Below are positions 26,701-35,165 of a stretch of DNA of 64,000 bases, piece by piece. Each line of letters opens with the position of its first letter. Position 1 is the stretch's first letter. The notes beneath the pieces were generated by a model. It did no database searches and was not told where the DNA came from. It worked only from the letters and a program-made list of their open reading frames with translations. Source of the DNA: JAFLCL01 sp039809495 (GTDB lineage: Bacteria > Myxococcota_A > Polyangia > Polyangiales > Sandaracinaceae); NCBI GenBank assembly GCA_039809495.1, contig JBDHVC010000013.1:27416-91415 (forward strand), written 5' to 3'. Position numbers and translations under genes: made by a program.

Positions 26701-28662
26701 ATGGAGCTCAAGAGCAACGCGCCGACCGGTCCGCTCGCGACGCAGTGGACCAACCACCAGTTCGCGATGAAGCTCGTGAACCCCGCGAACAAGCGGAAGT
26801 ACAAGATCCTCGTGGTCGGCACCGGCCTCGCGGGGGGCGCGGGCGCCGCCTCGCTCGCGGACCTCGGCTACCACGTCGAGGCCTTCTGCTACCAAGACAG
26901 CCCCCGCCGCGCGCACTCGATCGCCGCGCAGGGCGGCATCAACGCGACCAAGAATTACCCGGGCGACGGCGACAGCGTCTACCGGCTCTTCTACGACACC
27001 ATCAAGGGCGGCGACTTCCGCTCGCGCGAGAGCAACACGTATCGCCTCGCCGAGGTCTCGGCGAACATCATCGATCAGTGCGTCGCGCTCGGCGTCCCCT
27101 TCGCGCGCGAGTACGGCGGCATGCTCGCCAACCGCAGCTTCGGCGGCGCGCAGGTGAGCCGCACGTTCTACGCGCGGGGCCAGACGGGCCAGCAATTGCT
27201 CCTCGGCGTCTACGCCTCCCTCTCGCGCACCATCGCGGAGGGCAAGGTGAAGATGCACAACCGCGTCGAGATGGTCGATCTCATCGTGGTCGACGGACGC
27301 GCGCGCGGCATCGTCACGCGCGATCTCGTGACGGGGAAGATCGAGGCCCACCTCGGGGACGCCGTCGTCCTCGCGACGGGCGGCTACGGCAACGCGTTCT
27401 ACCTCTCGACGAACGCGAAGGGCTGCAACGCGAGCGCGGCCTGGCGCGCCCACCGCCGCGGCGCGGGCTTCGCCAACCCCTGCTACACGCAGATCCACCC
27501 GACGTGCATCCCGCAGGCGGGCGAGTACCAGAGCAAGCTCACGCTGATGAGCGAGTCGCTCCGCAACGACGGCCGCATCTGGGTCCCGCGCAAGAAGGAG
27601 GACGCGACGAAGAGCGCGGCCTCGATCCCCGAGAAGGATCGCTACTACTACCTCGAGGAGAAGTACCCCGCGTTCGGTAACCTGATGCCGCGCGACGTCG
27701 CGAGCCGCCAGGCGAAGTTCGCTTGCGACGAGGGCCTCGGCGTGGGCCCCGAGATCGCCGGCGTGCGGCGCGGCGTCTACCTCGACTTCGCGGACGCCAT
27801 CAAGCGCGACGGCGAGGACGTCATCTTCGACAAGTACGGCAACCTCTTCGAGATGTACGAGCGCATCACGGGCGAGGATCCGATGAAGGTGCCGATGCGC
27901 ATCTACCCCGCGACGCACTACACGATGGGCGGGCTCTGGGTGGACTACAACCTCCAGAGCACCATCCCGGGCCTGCTCGTCGCGGGCGAGGCGAACTTCT
28001 CGGATCACGGCGCGAACCGGCTCGGCGCGAGCGCGCTCATGCAGGGCCTCGCCGACGGCTTCTTCGTCCTGCCGTACGTGATGGGCCACTACCTCGCGAC
28101 GGCCGGCAAGTCGAAGGGCGTCGACGAGAGCCACCCCGAGGTCAAGGCCGCCGTCGACGGCGTGAGGAAGCGCGTGCAGTCGTTCATCGACGTCGGCCAG
28201 AAGGGCAAGCGCACGGTCGACGACTTCCATCGCCACCTCGGCGCGCTCATCTGGGATCACTGCGGCATGGCCCGCAACGCGAAGGGGCTCAAGAAGGCCA
28301 TGGAGGAGATCCCCACCCTCTACGAGGAATTCAAGAAGGACGTGAAGATCCTCGGGAGCGGAGAGTCGCTCAACCGCGAGCTCGAGCGCGCGATGCGCGT
28401 CGACGATTTCTTCCAGCTCGGTCAGCTCATGTGCCGCGACGCGCTCGAGCGCGACGAGAGCTGCGGCTGCCACTTCCGCGAGGAGCACCAGACGCACGCC
28501 GACCCGAACGTGCCCGGCAGCTACGGCGGCGAGTGCGTGCGCGACGACGAGAAGTTCGCGCACGTCGCCGTGTGGGAGTGGAAGGGCGATGGCCAGGCCG
28601 AGGTCCGGCACGAAGAGAAGCTCGAGTTCGAGAACGTCCACCTCGCCCAGCGCAAGTACTGA
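26701..28662 (+). CDS. sdhA: Succinate dehydrogenase flavoprotein subunit
   Basis: 653 residues. FAD-binding ILVVGTGLAGGAGAASLADL (~36-55), the flavinylation region with RAHSIAAQGGINATKNY (the His of HSIAAQGG bears the 8-alpha-histidyl FAD in this family), RTFYARGQTGQQLL, the active-site HPTCIP and TMGGLWVDY. A long C-terminal helical domain has the extension characteristic of type B enzymes. It oxidises succinate to fumarate in the TCA cycle at the membrane, passing electrons to SdhB. Confidence 0.97.
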   Translation: MELKSNAPTGPLATQWTNHQFAMKLVNPANKRKYKILVVGTGLAGGAGAASLADLGYHVEAFCYQDSPRRAHSIAAQGGINATKNYPGDGDSVYRLFYDTIKGGDFRSRESNTYRLAEVSANIIDQCVALGVPFAREYGGMLANRSFGGAQVSRTFYARGQTGQQLLLGVYASLSRTIAEGKVKMHNRVEMVDLIVVDGRARGIVTRDLVTGKIEAHLGDAVVLATGGYGNAFYLSTNAKGCNASAAWRAHRRGAGFANPCYTQIHPTCIPQAGEYQSKLTLMSESLRNDGRIWVPRKKEDATKSAASIPEKDRYYYLEEKYPAFGNLMPRDVASRQAKFACDEGLGVGPEIAGVRRGVYLDFADAIKRDGEDVIFDKYGNLFEMYERITGEDPMKVPMRIYPATHYTMGGLWVDYNLQSTIPGLLVAGEANFSDHGANRLGASALMQGLADGFFVLPYVMGHYLATAGKSKGVDESHPEVKAAVDGVRKRVQSFIDVGQKGKRTVDDFHRHLGALIWDHCGMARNAKGLKKAMEEIPTLYEEFKKDVKILGSGESLNRELERAMRVDDFFQLGQLMCRDALERDESCGCHFREEHQTHADPNVPGSYGGECVRDDEKFAHVAVWEWKGDGQAEVRHEEKLEFENVHLAQRKY

Positions 28663-28717
28663 ACCCCAAGCCCGCCGATCCGATCTCTCGAGCAAGGCTC
28701 CACCCAAGAGGCATCCC

Positions 28718-29515
28718 ATGGCAGAGACGATCAACCTCAAGCTGCACGTCTGGCGTCAGAACGGCCCGAGCGACGCCGGTCACTTCGAGGACTACAGCCA
28801 GTACGCGAAGGACATCTCGACGCACGCGTCCTTCCTCGAGTGCCTCGACGTCGTGAACGAGCGCCTCGTCCTCGACGGCAAGGACCCGATCATGTTCGAC
28901 CACGACTGCCGCGAGGGCATCTGCGGCATGTGCGGCATGGTCATCAACGGGGCGCCGCACGGGCCGCAGAAGGCGACGACCACCTGCCAGCTCCACATGC
29001 GGGTCTTCAAGGACGGCGAGGAGCTCTGGGTGGAGCCCTGGCGCGCGACGGCGTTCCCGGTCGTGAAGGATCTCGCCGTCGATCGCGGCGCGCTCGATCG
29101 CGTCGTGCAGGCGGGCGGCTTCATCACGGCCAAGAGCGGCTCGGCGCCGAACGCGAACGACATCCCGATCCCGAAGTGGGAGGCCGACGCGGCGATGGAC
29201 GCGGCCGCTTGCATCGGCTGCGGCGCCTGCGTCGCCGCCTGCCCGAACGGCAGCGCGAGCCTCTTCATGGGCGCGAAGATCGGCCACCTCGCCTCGCTCC
29301 CCCAGGGGCAGGCCGAGCGCGAGAGCCGCGTCCTCTCGATGGTGGCGCAGCACGAGCACGAGGGCTTCGGCGGCTGCTCGAACCACTACCTCTGCGAGGC
29401 CGCGTGCCCCAAGGAGATCAGCGTCACCTGGATCGCGCGGATGAACCACGAGCTGCTGCGCGCGTCGGCCACGCACGACCCGAGCCGCGGCCATCACGGC
29501 GGCGGGCACGGCTGA
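28718..29515 (+). CDS. sdhB: Succinate dehydrogenase iron-sulfur subunit
   Basis: 265 residues. The [2Fe-2S] ligands are in CREGICGMCGM (~63) with a further Cys in TTTCQLH; the [4Fe-4S] motif is CIGCGACVAACPN (~166) and the [3Fe-4S]/last cluster region is GCSNHYLCEAACPKEIS (~218). It carries electrons from SdhA flavin to the heme-bearing SdhC. The His/Gly-rich tail is not conserved. The ATG at 28718 has an AAGAGG purine run 8 bases upstream. Last gene of sdhCAB. Confidence 0.96.
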   Translation: MAETINLKLHVWRQNGPSDAGHFEDYSQYAKDISTHASFLECLDVVNERLVLDGKDPIMFDHDCREGICGMCGMVINGAPHGPQKATTTCQLHMRVFKDGEELWVEPWRATAFPVVKDLAVDRGALDRVVQAGGFITAKSGSAPNANDIPIPKWEADAAMDAAACIGCGACVAACPNGSASLFMGAKIGHLASLPQGQAERESRVLSMVAQHEHEGFGGCSNHYLCEAACPKEISVTWIARMNHELLRASATHDPSRGHHGGGHG

Positions 29516-29516
29516 A

Positions 29517-29541
29517 GCCGCGGCGCGCGGCGAGCCGCGGC
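29517..29541 (+). terminator. Possible terminator hairpin after sdhB
   Basis: GCCGCGGC at 29517-29524 and again at 29534-29541 (self-complementary) can form an 8-bp GC stem with a 9-base loop just past the sdhB stop. A pyrimidine-rich stretch (GTCTCTTCCTCTCC) follows about 10 bases later rather than a clean T tract, so it is a weak candidate. Confidence 0.3.
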
Positions 29542-29602
29542 GTCGAGCTGGGTCTCTTCCTCTCCCGCCCCTCGCGAGGCCCAGCGTGAACGGAGCGCGC
29601 CG

Positions 29603-31399
29603 ATGCCCTGGGAAGCCTGGCTGAGCCTCGGGATGGTCCTGCTCATGGTGGTGGCGCTCGCCCGCGGCGCCATCGCCGCCGACGCCGTGCTCATGCTGAC
29701 GGCCATCGTCCTCTCGAGCCTGCGCGTCGTCTCCGATCGCTTCCCCGCGCCGCGCGAGGTCGCGGGCGCCTTCGGGAACGAGGGGCTCGTGACGATCGGC
29801 GCGCTCTTCGTCGTCGCGGCGGCGATGACGCGCTCGGGCGCCACCACGCGCTTCGGCACCCCGATGCTCGGCAGGCCCTCGACGCACGAGGGCGCGCAGC
29901 TGCGCCTCATGCTGCCCGTCGTCGGCATGAGCGCGTTCCTCAACAACACCGCCGTCGTCGCGATGTTCCTCCCCGTCGTCAAGGACTGGGCGCGCGCACG
30001 CCGCCTCGACGTCTCGAAGCTCCTGCTCCCCCTCTCCTACGCCGCGATCCTCGGCGGCATCTGCACGCTCATCGGCACGAGCACGAACATCGTCGTCTCG
30101 GGTCTGATGATCGACGCGGGCGCGGGCTCGCTCTCCATGTTCACGATCACGCCGATCGGGCTGCCGATCGCGATCGTCGGCGTGCTCTTCATCATCCTCA
30201 GCGCCCGCTTCCTCTTGCCGAGCCGGAGCACGGCGGATCGCGGGCTCGAGAATTCGCGCGAGTACATGGTCGAGCTCGAGGTCGAGGCCGCGAGCCCCCT
30301 CGACGGGAGCTCCATCGTCGCCGCGGGGCTCCGCCAGCTCCCAGGGCTCTTCCTCGTCGAGGTGCGCCGCGGCGACGACGTGGAGGCGGCGGTCGGCCCC
30401 GACTTCGTCCTGCGCGGCGGCGATCGCCTCGTCTTCGCGGGGGTCGTGCAGTCCGTCGCGGACCTCCACAACCTGCGAGGCCTCAAGGGTGTCCAGCACG
30501 CCGAGGATCGCGACCTCGCCGTCCCGCGGCACGATCGGATCTTCGTCGAGTGCGTCGTCTCCGCGTCCTCACCGCTCGTCGGCTTCTCGATCCGCGACAG
30601 CCGCTTCCGCACGCGCTACGAGGCCGCCGTCCTCGCCGTCCACCGCAACGGCGAGCGCCTCGGGGGCAAGCTCGGCGACATGGTGCTCCGCCCCGGCGAC
30701 ACGCTCCTCGTCGAGGCGGCGCCCTCCTTCGTCGAGAAGCAGCACGATCGGCAGGACTTCTTCCTCGTCTCGCGCGTGAAGTCCGTCGCCCCCATCCGCC
30801 ACGATCGCGCGTGGCTCTCGCTCGCGATCCTCGGCTTCGTCGTCGTCGGCGGCGCGCTCGAGCCCGTGACGGGCCTCGGCGTGCTCCCCTTCGCGCTCGC
30901 GGGCGCCGCCCTCTCGGTGGGGACGGGCTGCCTCTCCATGGATCAGGCGCGGCGCTCGATCGAGTGGTCGGTCCTCTTCGCGATCGGCGCGGCGCTCGTC
31001 ATCGCGAAGGCCCTCGACTCGACCGGCGCGGCGCAGGGGATCGCCGACGCGCTGCTCAGCCTCGTGCGCGGGACGGGCCCGATCGGCGCCCTCGTCGCCG
31101 TCTACGTCGCGACGCTCGTCCTCACCGAGCTGCTCACCAACACGGCCGCGGCCGCGCTCGCCTTCCCGATCGCGCACGCGAGCGCGCAAGCGCTCCACGT
31201 CTCGACGCTCCCCTTCGCCCTCGCCATCTGCGTCGCGGCCTCGTGCGGCTTCGCCACCCCGCTCGGCTACCAGACCCACCTCATGGTCTACGGCGCCGGC
31301 GGCTACCGCTTCTCCGACTTCCTCCGCATGGGCCTCGGCCTCGACGTCGTCTGCGCGGCCCTCGCGCTCGTCCTCATCCCCCTCCTGGTCGGATTCTGA
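29603..31399 (+). CDS. SLC13/DASS-type anion transporter with two TrkA-C (RCK_C) domains
   Basis: 598 residues. Two membrane halves surround two cytosolic RCK_C domains at about 215-290 (LRQLPGLFLVEVRRGDDVE, LRGGDRLVFAG) and 310-385 (FRTRYEAAVLAVHRNGE, LRPGDTLLVEA). The paired Asn-Thr motifs of the family are FLNNTAVVAMFLPV with IGTSTNIVVSG, and LLTNTAAAALAFPI with TPLGYQTHLMVYG. The family moves dicarboxylates or sulfate with Na+; members with RCK_C domains are often annotated as sulfate/citrate transporters. Substrate unproven. Confidence 0.87.
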   Translation: MPWEAWLSLGMVLLMVVALARGAIAADAVLMLTAIVLSSLRVVSDRFPAPREVAGAFGNEGLVTIGALFVVAAAMTRSGATTRFGTPMLGRPSTHEGAQLRLMLPVVGMSAFLNNTAVVAMFLPVVKDWARARRLDVSKLLLPLSYAAILGGICTLIGTSTNIVVSGLMIDAGAGSLSMFTITPIGLPIAIVGVLFIILSARFLLPSRSTADRGLENSREYMVELEVEAASPLDGSSIVAAGLRQLPGLFLVEVRRGDDVEAAVGPDFVLRGGDRLVFAGVVQSVADLHNLRGLKGVQHAEDRDLAVPRHDRIFVECVVSASSPLVGFSIRDSRFRTRYEAAVLAVHRNGERLGGKLGDMVLRPGDTLLVEAAPSFVEKQHDRQDFFLVSRVKSVAPIRHDRAWLSLAILGFVVVGGALEPVTGLGVLPFALAGAALSVGTGCLSMDQARRSIEWSVLFAIGAALVIAKALDSTGAAQGIADALLSLVRGTGPIGALVAVYVATLVLTELLTNTAAAALAFPIAHASAQALHVSTLPFALAICVAASCGFATPLGYQTHLMVYGAGGYRFSDFLRMGLGLDVVCAALALVLIPLLVGF

Positions 31400-31449
31400 G
31401 CCCTCGACGCGCGACGCTCCGGCCGGCGCGGACTTGGTAGACTCGATGG

Positions 31450-32565
31450 ATGACGTTGCGACGCTCGGCGCCCACGTGGGTCGCGATCCTCACGCTCTCG
31501 ACGCTCTCGGCTGGCTGCGGCTCCCGCTCGACGACCCTCGATCCCGGCGCCGACGCGGGGGACCTCACCATCGACGCCGATCGGGCGCGGCTCGACAGCG
31601 CGCTCGACGCGGAGGCGAGCGACGCGCGCGCCCCGGGCTGCACCGGCGACGACGAGTGCCCCGACGACGGCCAGCGCTGTAACGGCGTCAGCTTCTGCGA
31701 CGTCGCGGCGGGCCGCTGCGCCGTGACGGCGCCCGTCCGCTGCGACGACCTCGTCGACTGCACGAGCGATCGCTGCGTCGAGGGCGTGGGCTGCGTGTTC
31801 ACGCCCGAGGCGAGCCGGTGCGCGCCCGGCGCCCTCTGCGATCCGATCCGCGGCTGCCTCCCCGCATGCACGCCGACGAGCTCAGAGGAGGAGCGCTGCG
31901 ACGATCGCGCGGACGACGACTGCGACGGCCTCCTCGACTGCGACGACCCCGACTGCGAGGGCGCGCCGGCCTGCCCGATCGCGTGCACGCCGAGCGCGCC
32001 GCGCGAGGTGCGCTGTCGAGACGGCCGCGACGACGACTGCGACGGCCTCGTCGACTGCCTCGACGTGGACTGCACGGAGGATCCTGCCTGCGCGAGCGCC
32101 TGCGTCCCGAGCGCGCCGCGCGAGGTGCAGTGCCGCGACGGCCGCGACGACGACTGCGACGGTCGCGTCGACTGCCGCGACGCGGACTGCGCCTCGGATC
32201 CGGCGTGCCGCGGGGGCTGCGTCCCGACGGCGCACAACGAGATCGGCGTCGGCGCCTGCACGAACCGGATCGACGACGACTGCGACGGTCGCGCCGACTG
32301 CGACGATCCCGACTGCCGCCCGCTCGGCGCGATGGCCGAGTGTTGCAACGGCGTCGACGACAACGGCGACGGCAACGTCGACGAATTCACCTGTCGCTGC
32401 TTCGCGGACGCCGACTGCTTCGGCGTCGGCTCGATCGATCAGAGCTGCTGGACGACGAACTACTCGGTCTGCGGCCCGCGGTGCAATTTCTACGGCGGCG
32501 ATCGCTTCTGCCAGGAGGGCTTCGGGCTCTCGCGCTGCGATCGCGAGACGGGTGAGTGCCTGTGA
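31450..32565 (+). CDS. Cys/Asp-rich repeat lipoprotein
   Basis: 371 residues. Lipobox LSTLSAGC (Cys ~23), an Asp-Ala linker, a Cys-rich region, then four ~38-residue repeats with RDDDCDGLVDCxDxDC patterns (DDDCDG repeated at regular spacing). The final copy is followed by CCNGVDDNGDGNVDE. The Asp-rich loops resemble Ca-binding thrombospondin type 3/DUF-like repeats. TAGACT lies 6 bases before the ATG, suggesting leaderless transcription. Its stop overlaps the next gene's GTG start as GTGA. Surface location is inferred. Confidence 0.82.
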   Translation: MTLRRSAPTWVAILTLSTLSAGCGSRSTTLDPGADAGDLTIDADRARLDSALDAEASDARAPGCTGDDECPDDGQRCNGVSFCDVAAGRCAVTAPVRCDDLVDCTSDRCVEGVGCVFTPEASRCAPGALCDPIRGCLPACTPTSSEEERCDDRADDDCDGLLDCDDPDCEGAPACPIACTPSAPREVRCRDGRDDDCDGLVDCLDVDCTEDPACASACVPSAPREVQCRDGRDDDCDGRVDCRDADCASDPACRGGCVPTAHNEIGVGACTNRIDDDCDGRADCDDPDCRPLGAMAECCNGVDDNGDGNVDEFTCRCFADADCFGVGSIDQSCWTTNYSVCGPRCNFYGGDRFCQEGFGLSRCDRETGECL

Positions 32566-33317
32566 CGAGCGGACCCGACGGCGAGCTCGAGACGCGCGAG
32601 GCCTTCTCCACCCGCACCTTCGGGACCCGCGCTCGGGTGGTGCTCACGTGCGAGCACGCCTCCGAGCGGCTCCCCGAGGCCTTCGCGCGCGAGACGGGCT
32701 TCGCGTGGCCCGAGGCCGATCGGTGGCTCCGAGGCACGCACTGGGCCTTCGATCTCGGCGCCGAGGCGATCGCGACCGAGCACGCGCGGGCCATCGGCGC
32801 GCGCCTCGTCAGCGCTCGCTTCTCGCGCTTGCTCGTCGATCCGAACCGCCCCCTCGGCTCGAGCACGCTCTTCCGCGACGTCGCCGAGGGGCGCGCCGTC
32901 GCGATGAACCAGGCGATCGCGCCGCGCGAGCGCGACGCGCGCGTCGGCCTGCTCTACGAGCCCTTCCACGCCGCGGTCGATCGCGCCGTCGGCGCGAGCC
33001 GCGAGGCCGAGATCGTCTTCGCCGTCCACACCTTCACGCCGCTCTACGAGGGGCAGCGGCGCGAGGTGGAGATCGGGATCCTCTTCGACCGCGAGGACGC
33101 GCTCGCGGAGCGCGTCCTCCGGGGCCTGCGGCTCGCCGGCTTCGACGCGCGGGCGAACGAGCCGTGGAGCGGCAAGGACGGCCTCATCCACGTCGCCGGG
33201 CACCACGGCGACCGCCACGAGAAGCGCGCCCTCGAGCTCGAGGTGCGCCAGGATCTCGCCGTCGATCCCGCGTTCCGCGCGCGCCTCGTCCCGATCCTCG
33301 CGGAGCTGCTCCACTGA
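32562..33317 (+). CDS. N-formylglutamate amidohydrolase family protein
   Basis: 251 residues from the GTG at 32562, which overlaps the preceding stop as GTGA; a GTG at 32556 is the alternative. Family motifs: VVLTCEHASERLPEAF, HWAFDLGAEAIA, SRLLVDPNRPLGSSTLF, VFAVHTFTPLYEGQRREVEIG and LELEVRQDL. The family hydrolyses N-formylglutamate in histidine degradation. Members outside hut operons, like this one, have uncertain substrates. Confidence 0.85.
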   Translation: MTSGPDGELETREAFSTRTFGTRARVVLTCEHASERLPEAFARETGFAWPEADRWLRGTHWAFDLGAEAIATEHARAIGARLVSARFSRLLVDPNRPLGSSTLFRDVAEGRAVAMNQAIAPRERDARVGLLYEPFHAAVDRAVGASREAEIVFAVHTFTPLYEGQRREVEIGILFDREDALAERVLRGLRLAGFDARANEPWSGKDGLIHVAGHHGDRHEKRALELEVRQDLAVDPAFRARLVPILAELLH

Positions 33318-33323
33318 CGCCGC

Positions 33324-35105
33324 TCAGCGCGCGGGCGCGGGCGGCACGAGCGATCGACGCGTGGAGACGAGCCGCGCCGAGGCGCCCTCGGGGCGCGTGT
33401 AGACGAGGGCGCCGGCCGCGTCGCGCCCGAGCTCGGCGGCGTTCCCCTCGTCCGTGTCGATGTGCATCTCGAGGCGAAATTCGGGATCGACGCGGATGAT
33501 CACGTCGCCGAAGGTCAGATCGCGCGGGCCTCCCGTGACCGATACCTCGACCTCGTCGCCGTCCGAGACGCCGTAGTAGGCCGCGTCGCTCGGGTGCATG
33601 TGGATGTGACGCCACGCGCAGATGAGCCCCTCGGCGAGGTGCAGCGTCCCCTTCGGCCCCTCGAGCGTGACGGGCGCCGAGCCCTTCGTGTTGCCCGAGA
33701 GCCGAACCGGCGCGTCGACGCCGAGGAAGAACTCGTCCGTCCGCGAGACCTCGACCTGTGAGCCCTTGCGGAGCGGCCCGAGGACGCGCACGCGCTCGAT
33801 GCGGTTACGGGGCCCGACGATGGTGACCTGCTCCTCGGCGGCGTACTGCCCTGGCTGGGAGAGGGGGCGGAGCGGCGTGAGCTCCGAGCCGACCCCGAAG
33901 AGCGCGTCCATCCCCGCGCGATCGAGGTGGACGTGCCGCGCGCTGATGGCGATCGGGATCGGGCGAGGCGTCGCCTCGATGTGCGAGGCGGCGACGAGCT
34001 CCGCGCACTCGCGCGCGATCTGGAGCTCCTCGTTCGTCGCGATGACGAGCGCGCGGACCCGCGAGGTCGAGGACGCGACGTCGAAGACGGGGCGCACGGC
34101 GTCGTCGACCTTCGCGTCCGCGTTCTTGTCTTCGTCGATCGAGAGCCCGAGGAAGTCGAAGCGCTGGAGGATGCGGCGCCGCATCGTGACGCTGTTCTCG
34201 CCGATGCCGCCCGTGAGGATCACCGCGTCGAGCCCACCCATCACCGCCGCGTAGGCGCCGACGTACTTGCGCACCCGATGCACGAAGACGTTGATCGCGA
34301 GGCGCGCGCGATCGTCGCCCTCGGCGGCGCGCGCCTCGATCGGCCGCAGGTCGTTCGAGACGCCGCTCACGCCGAGGAGCCCGCTCCGCTCGTCGAGGAG
34401 CCGACGCGCGCCCTCGACGCCCAGCTCACGCGCCAGGAGCAGCACGACCCCCGGATCGACGTCCCCCGAGCGCGTGCCCATGACGAGCCCCTCCGTCGGC
34501 GTGAGCCCCATCGACGTCTCGACGCTGTTGCCACCCTCGATCGCGCAGGCGCTCGCGCCGTTACCGAGGTGCAGGCTCACGAGGCGGAGCTCGGTGAGCG
34601 GGCGCTCGAGGTGCCGCGCCGCGAGCTCGGCGACGAAGCGATGCGAGGTGCCGTGGAAGCCGAAGCGCCTGAGGCCCTTCTGCTCCGCGAGGTCGTGATC
34701 GATCGCGTACGTCCGCGCCCTGCGCGGCATCCGCACGTGGAAGGCCGTGTCGAAGACGGCCACGTGCGGGACGTTCGGGAGCGCGGCGCGCGCGGCGCGG
34801 ATCCCCGCGAGGTTCGCCGGGTTGTGGAGGGGCGCGAGGGGGACGGCGGCCTCGATGCCCGCGAGCACCTCGTCGTCGACCCGCGCCGCGCGGACGAAGC
34901 GCTCGCCGCCGTGGACGACGCGATGTCCGACCGCGTCGACCGCGCGCTCGCCGAGCGCCGAGAGCACCTCGTCGATCGCCCGCGCGAGCGGCTTCGCGTC
35001 GCCGATCCCCTCGATGGTCCCCGCGAGCGCGACCGCGCCCGTCTCGGGGGTGACGAGCTGGTACTTCAGGCTGGAGGAGCCCGCGTTGAGCACGAGGACG
35101 TTCAT
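33324..35105 (-). CDS. Acetate kinase fused to PduL-type phosphotransacylase
   Basis: 593 residues. Residues ~1-370 are a full acetate kinase (MNVLVLNAGSSSLKYQL, GHRVVHGGERF, FDTAFHVRMP, FGFHGTSHRFV, LGNGASACAIEGG, GTRSGDVDPG, LTGGIGENS). After a short linker, residues ~382-593 are PduL: ISARHVHLDRAG, LSQPGQYAAEEQVTIVGP, VRVLGPLRKGSQVEVSRTD, CAWRHIHMHPSDAAYYG and FRLEMHIDTDEGNA, including the His residues that bind zinc. One polypeptide could thus convert acyl-CoA + Pi to acyl phosphate and then carboxylate + ATP, or the reverse. No frameshift or stop interrupts the junction. Divergent from nadA; convergent with the amidohydrolase gene, 6 bases away. Confidence 0.95.
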   Translation of the reverse strand: MNVLVLNAGSSSLKYQLVTPETGAVALAGTIEGIGDAKPLARAIDEVLSALGERAVDAVGHRVVHGGERFVRAARVDDEVLAGIEAAVPLAPLHNPANLAGIRAARAALPNVPHVAVFDTAFHVRMPRRARTYAIDHDLAEQKGLRRFGFHGTSHRFVAELAARHLERPLTELRLVSLHLGNGASACAIEGGNSVETSMGLTPTEGLVMGTRSGDVDPGVVLLLARELGVEGARRLLDERSGLLGVSGVSNDLRPIEARAAEGDDRARLAINVFVHRVRKYVGAYAAVMGGLDAVILTGGIGENSVTMRRRILQRFDFLGLSIDEDKNADAKVDDAVRPVFDVASSTSRVRALVIATNEELQIARECAELVAASHIEATPRPIPIAISARHVHLDRAGMDALFGVGSELTPLRPLSQPGQYAAEEQVTIVGPRNRIERVRVLGPLRKGSQVEVSRTDEFFLGVDAPVRLSGNTKGSAPVTLEGPKGTLHLAEGLICAWRHIHMHPSDAAYYGVSDGDEVEVSVTGGPRDLTFGDVIIRVDPEFRLEMHIDTDEGNAAELGRDAAGALVYTRPEGASARLVSTRRSLVPPAPAR

Positions 35106-35165
35106 GGCCGAGGCGTACCACGATCGGGTCTTGTTCCCGGGCACCGCTCGGCACATGGTTCGCGC

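Noticed and set aside
25700..28740. A minus-strand frame open for about 1,000 codons opposite sdhC, sdhA and sdhB
   Set aside because: It is an antisense shadow produced by the high GC content and codon bias of sdhCAB. Its translation is a low-complexity Arg/Ala/Glu/Val mixture without motifs.
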